Assembly (NCBI RefSeq): GCF_013214175.1
Contig: NZ_JABSPA010000009.1
Span: 49,894 to 113,893, forward strand
DNA length: 64,000 nt
Origin: Colwellia sp.
Lineage (GTDB): Bacteria; Pseudomonadota; Gammaproteobacteria; Enterobacterales; Alteromonadaceae
Direction of reading: 5' to 3'
Shown here: piece by piece, positions 10,072 to 19,239 of the stretch
Numbering within the stretch: the first letter of the stretch is position 1
Layout of the letters: every line of letters begins with the position of its first letter
Position numbers and translations under genes: made by a program
The notes under the pieces: model-generated
Database searches by the model: none
Seen by the model: the letters and a program-made list of their open reading frames with translations, nothing else
What the model was told of the DNA's origin: nothing

Positions 10072-11184
10072 CTATGAAACAATTTTTAGCTGCTCAGCAA
10101 CATAATTAGCAATAGCTAAGCTAGATGTTAGCCCTGGGGAATCAATACCAAATAAGTTGATCAGGCCTTTGAGCTGGTGTACTTCACTGGTTTGAATAAC
10201 AAAATCTTTAAAACTGTCATCTTTTCCCTGAAGTTTTGGCCGAATGCCAGCATAAGCAGGTTGTAATTTATTGGCATCGATATTCGGGAAATATTGCGAT
10301 ACCTGCTTAAGAAATTTTGTTTTTAGTTGCTCAGGAAAATCGTAATCTAAATGTTCAATATACTGGGTATCAGGGCCAAATTTTAATTGTCCGCCCATAT
10401 CTAACGAAGCATGAATACCTAGGCCATTATCCCGAGGAATAGGATAAATTAACTGTTTAAACGGGCTTTGACCTTGATAAGAAAAATAATGGCCACGACA
10501 CCAATGTAACTTGGGAATAAGTGCTTTATCTAAGCCCTTGATAGTATGGGCTAATGATTCGCTGTGTAAGCCAGCGCAATTAATTAAATAATTACAGCGT
10601 ATTGATAGCAGCTCACCTTGGCTATCTAAGCTGACCTCAAAACCCTCTTTTTTTGGTACCGCACTAATCAGTTTAGTTTTGGCAACGAACATGGCGTTAT
10701 TTTGTTCAGCTTGGGCTAATAAGCTTTGCATATAAGCATGGCTGTCGATTATACCTGTTGAAGGTGAACGCAGGGCAGCGCTAGCAAGTAATTCAGGCTC
10801 GAGTTCTTGTAACTCTGCTTGAGTAAGCCAAGTTAGATCATCAACACCATTATTTCGAGCGCTGATCAGTGTATGTTTGAGATAAGCTTCTTCTTCTGCA
10901 CCTTGGGCAACCAATAACTTACCAATTTTATTTACTGGGATATGACGCTCTTGGCAATATTGATAAAGCATGGCTTTACCTTGTACACAGAATTTAGCTT
11001 TTAGGCTATTTTTCGGATAGTAAATACCGGCATGAATCACTTCACTGTTACGGCTACTGGTTTCCTCACCAAAACTAGCGTTTTTATCAATAACTAACAC
11101 ATCATTGAACTGTTGACTGAGTTTTGCCGCGATGGCTAAGCCAATAACACCAGCACCAACAATGAGCACATTGACCTTGTCCAT
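10072..11184 (-). CDS. FAD-dependent oxidoreductase, L-2-hydroxyglutarate oxidase-like
   Basis: A 370-aa flavoprotein of the DAO/LhgO group. The N-terminal Rossmann motif is VGAGVIG (9-15), and the segment SSRNSEVIHAGIYYP is characteristic of L-2-hydroxyglutarate oxidase/dehydrogenase-like enzymes. NLFGIDSPGLTSSLAIA near the C-terminus is the usual FAD-contacting end. The ATG at 11184 has AAGGAT 5 bases upstream and is preferred over a GTG at 11208 without such a site. The likely role is oxidation of L-2-hydroxyglutarate or a similar 2-hydroxy acid with electrons passed to the respiratory chain. The exact substrate is inferred from family resemblance. It is apparently monocistronic. Confidence 0.85.
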   Translation of the reverse strand: MDKVNVLIVGAGVIGLAIAAKLSQQFNDVLVIDKNASFGEETSSRNSEVIHAGIYYPKNSLKAKFCVQGKAMLYQYCQERHIPVNKIGKLLVAQGAEEEAYLKHTLISARNNGVDDLTWLTQAELQELEPELLASAALRSPSTGIIDSHAYMQSLLAQAEQNNAMFVAKTKLISAVPKKEGFEVSLDSQGELLSIRCNYLINCAGLHSESLAHTIKGLDKALIPKLHWCRGHYFSYQGQSPFKQLIYPIPRDNGLGIHASLDMGGQLKFGPDTQYIEHLDYDFPEQLKTKFLKQVSQYFPNIDANKLQPAYAGIRPKLQGKDDSFKDFVIQTSEVHQLKGLINLFGIDSPGLTSSLAIANYVAEQLKIVS

Positions 11185-11925
11185 AATATCCTTAGTTATA
11201 ACCTGCACACTTTACCTTGGGAGTAAGTGTGACGATAAGTGGGCTAATTATAGCGAAAAAACAAACATCTACTTAGCTTTTCAATTAAGTTTTTAGTTAA
11301 GTTTTCAATTAAGTTATCAGTTGAATTGTAGTTAACTTTTAACCTTGTTATTAACTAGAGCCTTTATCGCCTCCTATTAAAGGTAATATGCTGCTGGCAT
11401 TGTCGAATAAGCCAAAGTCTTGGAGCGTTACTTGAGCAGGCAATAACGGTAAAAAGCTGGAATAAATCACTTTATCAATAATATCGGTAGATTCAACGGC
11501 CCCAAGTATAATATCGATAGAATAACATGCCTATGCACTTGGCTCCGGAGCGTCATCCCCGTGGTGTTTTAATCGGACGTGCCATGGATGGCACTTATTA
11601 GACGGTACAGGAAGTACTTTATTAGAGAATGCAGGATGCACATTCTCCTGAGCTTATTGTCCTGAGCTTATTGTCCTGAATTCAGGGGCTAAATAGTAAT
11701 GGATCTTCGATCAGAGACTTCGAAGATGACGTTTACAAAGAGTTCCTGAGTAAACTACTGAGGCTAGAATAATGCTAATTTAGCTTTAATAAATTGCTAT
11801 GCATTAAAAGCTATACAATATTTAGCTTATTAGTCGTTAAACAATGAAACTGCAGCTTTGAAGTTTTACCGTTAGGCGGTAAACTTTCATTAATACAGCA
11901 CAATTAAAACAGTAATAAAATTCAT
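11185..11925. other. Intergenic region with a repeat-like block
   Basis: 741 bases without a credible gene. About 11530-11765 has a texture unlike its surroundings. It contains the palindromic GCCATGGATGGC (about 11580-11591), a tandem 14-mer at 11647-11680 and ATCTTCGATCAGAGACTTCG followed by AAGAT, an inverted repeat. This looks like an intergenic repeat element of the REP/MITE kind or a decayed mobile element. Near 11275-11340 the phrase TTAAGTTTTxAxTTAAGTT recurs imperfectly. Confidence 0.5.
11647..11680. repeat. Tandem 14-bp repeat, about 2.4 copies
   Basis: The unit CCTGAGCTTATTGT occurs at 11647-11660 and 11661-11674 and is followed by a partial CCTGAA. It sits inside the repeat-like intergenic block between the FAD oxidoreductase and fdhD. 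Confidence 0.85.
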
Positions 11926-12951
11926 ATGAAAAAGACTGAAAACCCTGAATATTCGACCAAAACCATCCATAAGGTGAGTTATATGTTTTCACCTGAAGCT
12001 GGAGAAGAAAATCAGGGCAAGCTGATAAGGAAAATCACAACGGATGTGGTTATTGTTGAGCAACCTCTACAGATCACTTTATCTTGGCTCGAACAAGGCG
12101 TAGTGAAAAATACCGTATTCACTATTACAATGCGTACTCCAGGACACGATAAGTTATTAATAACTGGGTTATTACATAGTGAAGGAGTGATAAAGCAGCT
12201 TAGTGATATTGAATCAATAAAGTTAGCCTCAGAAGATGTTACTGGAGAAGGTTGGCAAAACGAGTGGCTTGTACAGTTTATTACTGGTTTTACCCCAGAT
12301 TTATCCTCATTAGAGCGGTATATTATTAGTTATTCGAGCTGTGGTCTGTGTGGCAGCACTTCATTAAAAACACTGCAATTAAAAACAGCGATAAATTTAA
12401 CTTTTACTGAACATAAACATGCCTTAGCGGCCCAATCATTACTTTTATTGTCCAGTAAAATGCGTAGAGAACAAGCTCTATTTGATAAAACGGGTGGCGT
12501 ACATGGCGCTGCCTTATTTATGTTAGAAGTTGATCTAGCATTTAAAAACAAGATTGAACGAGAGTTTGAGCAACAGTTAAATAAGCAATTAACTTTACGG
12601 CATATCTATGAAGATATCGGTCGTCATAACGCGGTCGATAAAGTTGTCGGCGCCTTATTAACATCTACATCCATATCTAGTACAGCTAAAGATAAGTTAG
12701 CGCAGGGTAACCGTGATGACTTATCGCCATCAGCACCATTACGATTATTACTTGTTAGTGGCCGCATTAGCTTTGAAATAGTACAAAAAACGATTATGGC
12801 TGGCATTAATGTTTTAGTCGGTGTTGGCGCACCTTCAGACCTTGCCATACAAGCGGCCAAGCAATTTGATTTAACCTTGATTGGTTTTGTTAGTGCTAAA
12901 GGTTTTAATGTCTATCATGGTGACTGGCGCTTAAGTAATAACGACGGCTAA
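11926..12951 (+). CDS. fdhD: Formate dehydrogenase accessory sulfurtransferase FdhD
   Basis: FdhD moves sulfur from IscS to the molybdenum cofactor of formate dehydrogenase-type enzymes. The 341-aa product has the CxxC pair in YSSCGLCGSTS (Cys139, Cys142) that carries the persulfide, followed by the conserved FxxTGGVHGAAL and EDIGRHNAVDKVVGA segments. It is somewhat longer than E. coli FdhD because of an N-terminal extension of about 35 residues. It converges on, and overlaps by 4 bases, the gene for a YdeP-like molybdoenzyme, its probable client. The start is the first ATG of the frame, without a strong ribosome site. Confidence 0.95.
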   Translation: MKKTENPEYSTKTIHKVSYMFSPEAGEENQGKLIRKITTDVVIVEQPLQITLSWLEQGVVKNTVFTITMRTPGHDKLLITGLLHSEGVIKQLSDIESIKLASEDVTGEGWQNEWLVQFITGFTPDLSSLERYIISYSSCGLCGSTSLKTLQLKTAINLTFTEHKHALAAQSLLLLSSKMRREQALFDKTGGVHGAALFMLEVDLAFKNKIEREFEQQLNKQLTLRHIYEDIGRHNAVDKVVGALLTSTSISSTAKDKLAQGNRDDLSPSAPLRLLLVSGRISFEIVQKTIMAGINVLVGVGAPSDLAIQAAKQFDLTLIGFVSAKGFNVYHGDWRLSNNDG

Positions 12952-15296
12952 ATCAGTGGTGGGTTTTTTGCTTTGTTGATGATCACCGCCACTGATTTTG
13001 ATGTTGGTGTATAAGAGCGATCACCAAAACTATCTAGTGGTACCAGCGGATTAGTTTCTGGGTAATATGCCGCTAGATTTCCTCTTGGGATCTCATAAAA
13101 ACAGAGCATGAAGTTAGTTACCGTTCGATCTTGGTTATCAGACCAAATAGAGGTAATGTCGACATAATCGTTATTTTTAAAACCCTGTTTTAAAGCATCT
13201 TTTTTATTGATAAATAATACATTTCTGGCGTTACTAACGCCACGGTATCGATCGTCCATGCCATAGATGGTGGTATTGTATTGATCGTGTGAACGCAACG
13301 ATTGTAAAGTATAAAGTGGCTGTTTGTTGTTTTGTAGCTCATCTAATTTGTCTTTTGAGATATTGATAATACTTGTTGGTAGACAATTAGCAGAAAACAA
13401 AGCTTTTTCTTGCGCATTGTGCCATTTTAATTGTGCCGCACTGTTACCAAGATAGAAACCACCTGGTTGTTCAAGCTGTAGATTAAAATCGGTAAACCCT
13501 GGAATGGCTTGTTCAATCAAGTCACGAATAAAGTCGTAATTTCCTTTTAGCTGTTGCCAGTTAATGGTGCTGTTAGTTCCGCCGTTAGTCTTACCTTTAG
13601 TTAAGGTTGCCTCAGCGATATCGGCGACAATGGCAGTTTCAGAGTGCATTGTATTTGCTAGGGGCACAACGTTACCTTGCGAGGCATGCACCATGCTAAA
13701 AGTATCTTCCACGGTAATAAACTGCTCTCCCGTGGCTTGGTTATCTATTTCGGTACGGCCTAAACAGGGCAGGATCAGTGCGTCTTGACCTATACATAAA
13801 TGGCTACGGTTGAGCTTAGTGCTTATTTGCACATTCAACTCGGTATTCTTTAACGCTTGATGGGTTTGCTTGGTATCGGGTGCGGCTTGGGCGATGTTTC
13901 CACCTAAACAAATCAATACCTTACTGGTTTTATTCAGCAAAGCAGTTAACGCATAATAAACGTTATGACCTTTTTCTTTCGGTAATGGCGTATTAACGGC
14001 TTGAGAAAGTTGCTCGATAAATGCGGCGGTTGGTTTTTCATTGATGCCCATGGTGCGATTACCTTGCACATTGGAATGACCACGAACTGGACACAAGCCG
14101 GCGCCTTGTTTGCCAATATTGCCAGACAACAATTGTAAGTTAACAATTTCTTGAATGGTAGCGACAGAATGTTTGTGTTGAGTGATGCCCATTGCCCAGG
14201 TACAAATGACCTTATTTGCGTTCAAAAATACCTCAGCAGCTTGCGTTAACTGCTCAAACGATAGCCCAGATTGTTGTTCGATTTCTTGCCAAGATGTGTC
14301 GTTAACTACTTGCTGATATTGCTCAAAATCTTGGCAGTGCTCGGTAATAAAATCATTATCGATTATCGCTGGCTCGTTGTTGGCTATGTGCTCGGCGTTA
14401 CGGGCGAGAATAATTTTGACCATGCCGCGAACAGCCGCCATATCACCGCCGAGTTTTGGGGTGAAATAAGCATGACTGATAGTCGTTGCTTTAGAGGTCA
14501 ATAATTCTATCGGGTCTTGCGGGCTAGCAAAACGTTCCAGTGCCACTTCTTTTAAATTGTTAAAGCTTACTATTTTGCAGCCGCCGCGTGCGGCCTTACG
14601 CAAGGCATTCATCATCCTCGGATGGTTGGTACCTGGATTTTGGCCAAAAACAAATATAGCATCGGCATGGTTAAAGTCGTCTAATACTACCGTGCCTTTG
14701 CCAATGCCAATGGCTTCATTTAAGGCAACACCGCTGGCTTCGTGACACATATTTGAACAGTCAGGAAAATTATTAGTACCAAAAAGTCGGCCAAATAATT
14801 GATAGAGGAACGAGGCTTCATTGCTGGCGCGACCCGAAGTATAAAACTCTGCTTCATTGGGCGAATCTAAACTGTTGAGTTTATCTGCTATCAATTGATA
14901 GGCATCTTGCCAGTCAATAGGCTGGTAATGATCTGTGTCTTTATTGTATTTCATCGGCTGTGTTAACCGACCTTGGTACTCTAACCAATAATCACTTTGT
15001 TTTTGTAACTGGCTGACACTATGCTGGGCGAAAAATTCAGCGTCGACTTTTTTACTGGTAGACTCCCAAGCAATGGCTTTGGCGCCATTTTCACAAAACT
15101 GCAGTAAACCTTCTTTTTCATCACCCCAAGCACAACCGGGACAATCAAAGCCTTTATCTTTATTTGCTCTTAATAAGTTTTTGACATTAGTCTGCGGTTG
15201 TTGGCTTTGAATAATGTGTTTTAAGGTCGAGGTTAATGATGACAAACCACCGGCTTTGTTGGGTTTTTTACTAAAATGCTCAGACACAAAATTCAC
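12948..15296 (-). CDS. FdhF/YdeP family molybdopterin oxidoreductase
   Basis: A 782-aa bis-MGD oxidoreductase of the YdeP type (formate dehydrogenase alpha-like). Near the N-terminus only CPGC (Cys52, Cys55) is seen, not the four-cysteine cluster site of classic formate dehydrogenases. Also visible are the MGD-binding stretches FGQNPGTNHPRMM, GNIGKQGAGLCPVRGHSNVQG and CLGRTEIDNQ, and a C-terminal dinucleotide-binding domain (LQSLRSHDQYNTTIYGMDDRYRG split across it). The physiological substrate of this family is uncertain. The overlap of its 3' end with convergent fdhD supports a maturation link. No signal peptide, so cytoplasmic. Confidence 0.9.
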   Translation of the reverse strand: MNFVSEHFSKKPNKAGGLSSLTSTLKHIIQSQQPQTNVKNLLRANKDKGFDCPGCAWGDEKEGLLQFCENGAKAIAWESTSKKVDAEFFAQHSVSQLQKQSDYWLEYQGRLTQPMKYNKDTDHYQPIDWQDAYQLIADKLNSLDSPNEAEFYTSGRASNEASFLYQLFGRLFGTNNFPDCSNMCHEASGVALNEAIGIGKGTVVLDDFNHADAIFVFGQNPGTNHPRMMNALRKAARGGCKIVSFNNLKEVALERFASPQDPIELLTSKATTISHAYFTPKLGGDMAAVRGMVKIILARNAEHIANNEPAIIDNDFITEHCQDFEQYQQVVNDTSWQEIEQQSGLSFEQLTQAAEVFLNANKVICTWAMGITQHKHSVATIQEIVNLQLLSGNIGKQGAGLCPVRGHSNVQGNRTMGINEKPTAAFIEQLSQAVNTPLPKEKGHNVYYALTALLNKTSKVLICLGGNIAQAAPDTKQTHQALKNTELNVQISTKLNRSHLCIGQDALILPCLGRTEIDNQATGEQFITVEDTFSMVHASQGNVVPLANTMHSETAIVADIAEATLTKGKTNGGTNSTINWQQLKGNYDFIRDLIEQAIPGFTDFNLQLEQPGGFYLGNSAAQLKWHNAQEKALFSANCLPTSIINISKDKLDELQNNKQPLYTLQSLRSHDQYNTTIYGMDDRYRGVSNARNVLFINKKDALKQGFKNNDYVDITSIWSDNQDRTVTNFMLCFYEIPRGNLAAYYPETNPLVPLDSFGDRSYTPTSKSVAVIINKAKNPPLI

Positions 15297-15499
15297 CTTG
15301 AAATAATACCAATTGAACTAATTTACTCATCACTTAGCGAGAATTAAACTGTTTGGTATAACTATGCAGACAATTGCAAAATTGAAATAATTTAATTGCT
15401 TAATTATATACGGAGGCAGAGGCCAGACGCCAGTCATTCAACTGGCTTGCTTTGATTAGTTCAGCGGGATTCCGCTTTTATGTGCTGAAATGAATACAG

Positions 15500-16198
15500 C
15501 TAACTTTTTTTACCATAGAGCTGTTCAGCTTTGTTATACATTAACCAAGAAGTAACCACATATTTCTCATCAGACAAAGGAATATGACCTTTATGGGTAT
15601 GGGTAAAACCGGCAGGGAAAATAACTAATGAGCCTTTTTTAGGTTTTACCTTTATTTCTTGATAATGAAATTCAGTTTCGCCGCCTTCTTCAACATCGTT
15701 TAAATAATACAAAAAAGCTAATACACGGTGTAAAGGCTTATTGTGTGGTAATTGGGGAAAAATTTCTGAGTGCCAGTAATGATAACCACCAACTCCTTGT
15801 TCGTAGCGCTGCACGGTAAATTTGTCGTAACAAAAAACATATTGGATCAATTGGTCTAAATAAGGTTTACCTATGTGGACAAAATTTTCTTTCGTTACCG
15901 AGGTCGGTAAGCCAGTTTCAGGATGTTTCACCGTAGGGTTCAATGCGGAAATTAACGCCATATAATGCTCAGTCAAATAAGCTTTTACATGGGGGTAACT
16001 GGCATTAATGACTTCAAGCTGTAGAGCTTGCCATTCTTTTTCAACCATAGTGACATCTTGACTGTCTTTTAGGTTAGTCATTACACCACTGCCAACACGA
16101 CCTTTTACTACTTTATCACTGCTCTGATGACCATTCATTAGTTGGTCGCAAAGTTCATCAGATAAAGCGTTGTCGAACACACCGATAAATTGGCTCAT
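15500..16198 (-). CDS. 2OG-Fe(II) oxygenase (prolyl hydroxylase-like)
   Basis: A 232-aa double-stranded beta-helix dioxygenase of the prolyl 4-hydroxylase type. The jelly-roll core includes FLYYLNDVEEGGETEF (162-177) and KKGSLVIFPAGFTHTHKG (188-204). The expected iron motif is His-x-Asp...His. Here the first part reads WHSE (His143, Glu145), so Asp is replaced by Glu, and the distal histidine is in THTHKG (200 or 202). An HxE motif is rare but not unknown and could alter the chemistry. It stands alone between a molybdoenzyme gene and a divergent protease gene. The substrate is unknown. The ATG is preceded by AAGGATT on the minus strand. Confidence 0.85.
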   Translation of the reverse strand: MSQFIGVFDNALSDELCDQLMNGHQSSDKVVKGRVGSGVMTNLKDSQDVTMVEKEWQALQLEVINASYPHVKAYLTEHYMALISALNPTVKHPETGLPTSVTKENFVHIGKPYLDQLIQYVFCYDKFTVQRYEQGVGGYHYWHSEIFPQLPHNKPLHRVLAFLYYLNDVEEGGETEFHYQEIKVKPKKGSLVIFPAGFTHTHKGHIPLSDEKYVVTSWLMYNKAEQLYGKKS

Positions 16199-16371
16199 TT
16201 GTAATCCTTAAAGAATTTTTCTTAAATTTAGTTGGCATTTCTATATAAGCACACTAACGCAACGCAACCAAATTATAAATATTTTTATAACATTACTGTA
16301 ACATGCTTGTAACATTTGCAGTATTAATGCTATGTTTGAATGGCTTTGATGAAAATCAAGGAGTACTGAAT

Positions 16372-16401
16372 ATGTATACAAAAACTAATAATTATAACTA
16401 A
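16372..16401 (+). CDS. Possible 9-codon leader ORF upstream of the subtilase gene
   Basis: The ORF reads MYTKTNNYN and stops. It has a better ribosome site (AAGGAG at 16358-16363, 8 bases before the ATG) than the protease gene that starts 16 bases after its stop. It may be a translated leader affecting expression of the protease, or a chance or vestigial start. No rare-codon run or attenuator hairpin was recognised. Confidence 0.35.
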   Translation: MYTKTNNYN

Positions 16402-16417
16402 CGTACAGGTAATATTC

Positions 16418-18805
16418 ATGTCAAACAATATCAAACGTCACAAAATGTCGACGCATAAGACAGCGATAATAACTACCGCAAGTGTTTTATCGCTTTCAAT
16501 ATCAACCGCTTTATATGCAGCAGAGCCAGTAGGGGTGCAAACCACAGATAATTTATTATCAGCAGTGGCGAGTTCACCTCTACCAAAACGATTTATTGTT
16601 AAATATAAGCAATCAACTAACGCTCAGTTAATGAGTCAATCAGCGAGTCCGGCAGCAACAAATAGTGTTACCGGCTTTAGCAATATGGCAAGCCCAACGG
16701 CCTTTGCTCGATTAATTGAAGTTAGGAAAAAATTGAAAAGTTTAGGCGCTAAAGTTAAAGCTGAATTTCCAAACATGAACATGATCAGCGCTGAACTATC
16801 TTCAGCCGATGCAATAAGCTTAGCGAATGATGACAATGTTGAATATGTAGAAGAAGATTTACCACGCCGCTTTATGGCGCAAAGTGTACCTTATGGTATT
16901 GGTATGGTTCAAGCCGATCAAGTTGATGACAGTGTTGCATCAGCTAATTCTGGCGGTAAGAAAATTTGTATCATTGATTCAGGCCTAAACTTGCCTCATG
17001 AAGATATGGGTGCACAAGGTGGCACTATTAATGGTACTAGTGATAGCGGAACAGGTAATTGGTTTGACCATGGTGGACCACATGGTACTCACGTAGCAGG
17101 TACTATTGCGGCACTTAATAATGGCATTGGTGTTCGAGGTGTTATTGGTACCGATCCTAATTTACATATTGTTAAAGTATTTAATGAAGCAGGTTGGGGT
17201 TATTCTTCTGACCTAGTTAGTGCTATTAACAAATGTGTCAGCAATGGCTCAGATGTTATTAACATGAGTTTAGGTGGTACAGGTTCAAGTATTAGTGAGA
17301 AAAATGGAATTCAAGCAGCTTATGATGCAGGTGTATTACTTATCGCTGCTGCAGGTAACGACGGTGTTGCAACAAGCACTACCGATGTTGAAAGCTTTCC
17401 AGCATCATACGATTCAGTAATGTCGGTAGCGGCTGTTGATAGCGCTAAGGCCTTAGCTGATTTTTCACAGAAAAATAGCCAAGTTGAAATTTCAGGTCCA
17501 GGTGTCGATGTATATTCTACTTACCCTGAAGGTCTAGGTTCAGTGGTTGAAGTGTCTGTGGCAGGAAGTGGTTATAGCGCTAATGCCATGGAAAACCAAG
17601 GTAGTGCAACGGCTGCTTTATATAACTTTGGTACTGGCCAAGCCATTGATTCTGGTGCTAGTGGTAATGTTTGTTTAATCGCTCGTGGCAGCATTTCATT
17701 TCACGATAAAGTGAAAGCATGTCAAGACAGCGGCGGTGTTGGTGCCATTTTATATAATAACGTTGCCGGTAGTTTTGGTGGCACTTTAGGTACCTCAAAC
17801 GCAACTAGTATCCCTAGTGTTACTGTTTCTGATACAGATGGCGCAGCAATGTTAAATAATTTAGGCGCTAACGCAACGATAAATATTGGTGCGGGCAATT
17901 ATGGTAAAATGAGTGGAACCTCAATGGCATCTCCTCATGTTGCCGGTGTTGCTGCCTTAGTGTGGAGTCATCACCCTACTTGTACTAACGTTGAAATTCG
18001 TAATGTACTTAATGCCACAGCCCAAGATCTTGGCGCTACTGGCCGTGATGTTAAATTTGGTTACGGTTTAGCGCAAACTAAAGATGCCATTGATTACATT
18101 TCAGCCAATGGTTGTGACGGTAGTGGCTCAGGTGGCGGCGGTGGTGGTACAACACCGGGCGATACTGTACTTGAAAATGGTGTTGTTAAAACTGACTTAG
18201 CAGCAACTACCGGCAATGAACTTGTTTTCACTATGGAAGTACCAGTAGGTGCTACTGATATTAACTTTGCTACTACCGGTGGTACTGGTGATGCGGATTT
18301 ATATGTGAAATTTGGCGCTGAGCCAACAGATAGTGTTTATGACTGTCGTCCATATAAATCAGGTAATGTTGAATCATGTGCTAGTACCGACGCTGGCGGT
18401 ACTTATTATGTGAAAATTAAAGCGTATAGTGACTTTACAGGCGTTAATTTAACAGCTAGTTACACTGAGCCAAGTACTGGTGGCGGCGGCGCTGTTCAGC
18501 CAATCGATAGTACAGTTAACAATATCTCTGTTTCAAGAAGACAGTGGACGCGTTATACCCTTGATTTAGCTGCGGGTTATGGCGATCTAACTGTTACTCT
18601 ATCTGGTGGTAGTGGTGATGCAGATTTATACGTTACTGAAGGTAAGCAATCTACTTCATCAACTTATGATTGTCGTCCATATAAAAATGGCAACAATGAA
18701 ACCTGTAACTTTACAGCACCTGCACAAGGTACTTGGTATGTTGATATCTATGGTTATTCAGCAGCATCAGGCGTAACGTTAAACATCCAAGCTACGCCAC
18801 AGTAA
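16418..18805 (+). CDS. Secreted subtilisin-family (S8) serine protease with PA and two PPC domains
   Basis: A 795-aa preproprotease. A signal peptide (about 13-34, ending ALYAA) is followed by an I9 propeptide (RFIVKYKQ to about 148) and then the S8 catalytic domain, with Asp187 in IIDSGLN, His222 in HGTHVAGT and Ser502 in GTSMASPHVAG. A PA-type insertion (about 375-485) splits the domain before the serine. A glycine-rich linker leads to two pre-peptidase C-terminal domains with paired motifs DADLYV...DCRPYK, each holding two cysteines. Such PPC domains are usual in type II-secreted marine enzymes and are often removed on maturation. The likely role is extracellular protein degradation. A strong terminator follows at 18854-18898. 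MSTHKTA at residue 10 is an alternative start. Confidence 0.96.
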   Translation: MSNNIKRHKMSTHKTAIITTASVLSLSISTALYAAEPVGVQTTDNLLSAVASSPLPKRFIVKYKQSTNAQLMSQSASPAATNSVTGFSNMASPTAFARLIEVRKKLKSLGAKVKAEFPNMNMISAELSSADAISLANDDNVEYVEEDLPRRFMAQSVPYGIGMVQADQVDDSVASANSGGKKICIIDSGLNLPHEDMGAQGGTINGTSDSGTGNWFDHGGPHGTHVAGTIAALNNGIGVRGVIGTDPNLHIVKVFNEAGWGYSSDLVSAINKCVSNGSDVINMSLGGTGSSISEKNGIQAAYDAGVLLIAAAGNDGVATSTTDVESFPASYDSVMSVAAVDSAKALADFSQKNSQVEISGPGVDVYSTYPEGLGSVVEVSVAGSGYSANAMENQGSATAALYNFGTGQAIDSGASGNVCLIARGSISFHDKVKACQDSGGVGAILYNNVAGSFGGTLGTSNATSIPSVTVSDTDGAAMLNNLGANATINIGAGNYGKMSGTSMASPHVAGVAALVWSHHPTCTNVEIRNVLNATAQDLGATGRDVKFGYGLAQTKDAIDYISANGCDGSGSGGGGGGTTPGDTVLENGVVKTDLAATTGNELVFTMEVPVGATDINFATTGGTGDADLYVKFGAEPTDSVYDCRPYKSGNVESCASTDAGGTYYVKIKAYSDFTGVNLTASYTEPSTGGGGAVQPIDSTVNNISVSRRQWTRYTLDLAAGYGDLTVTLSGGSGDADLYVTEGKQSTSSTYDCRPYKNGNNETCNFTAPAQGTWYVDIYGYSAASGVTLNIQATPQ

Positions 18806-18853
18806 TTGTGAGCTAGCTTAGGAAATAGCTTGATAACATAAGCTATAAAAATC

Positions 18854-18898
18854 AAAAAAAGGGTAACACTTGAAGTATATAGTAGTTACCCTTTTTTT
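18854..18898. terminator. Strong intrinsic terminator after the subtilase gene
   Basis: AAAAAAAGGGTAAC (18854-18867) and GTTACCCTTTTTTT (18885-18898) are perfect reverse complements with a 17-base loop. The right arm ends in a 7-T run. It should work in both directions. Confidence 0.92.
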
Positions 18899-18905
18899 AT
18901 TAAAC

Positions 18906-19239
18906 GGGTTGTGTGGAGGTGTCATAAATAATGAGAAGCGCGTCAGTAAATGAGGTTTACCTCTTATGTTAACTGTTGCCACTTTGCTGACCTAAATTAG
19001 CTCTCAAAATTAGGCCTATTTATGTTCACTTAGATACGATAGCGGACATTAACATCAATAGAGATTCAAGCCGTTTAGAGTGTTCAATCTATCTTGTTCA
19101 TGACAGGCAAAAAAGCCACCAAAGAAGTCATTCATCTTTTTAAAGAATTAGGTGAATTAGACCAATACAGCTTACAACCCCATAACCTTATAAGTAATTA
19201 ATTTTTTATGCATAAATAACCATAATACGTTCAACCCCT
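18906..19239. other. Intergenic region with a possible decayed coding fragment
   Basis: About 330 bases without an intact gene. An open stretch at 19079-19201 on the plus strand contains an ATG at 19100 and reads MTGKKATKEVIHLFKELGEL before ending ...LQPHNLISN. It may be the tail of a lost gene or transposase; I cannot name it. The string TAGCGGACATTAAC (about 19040) resembles motifs in other decayed intergenic elements of this window. Confidence 0.35.
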
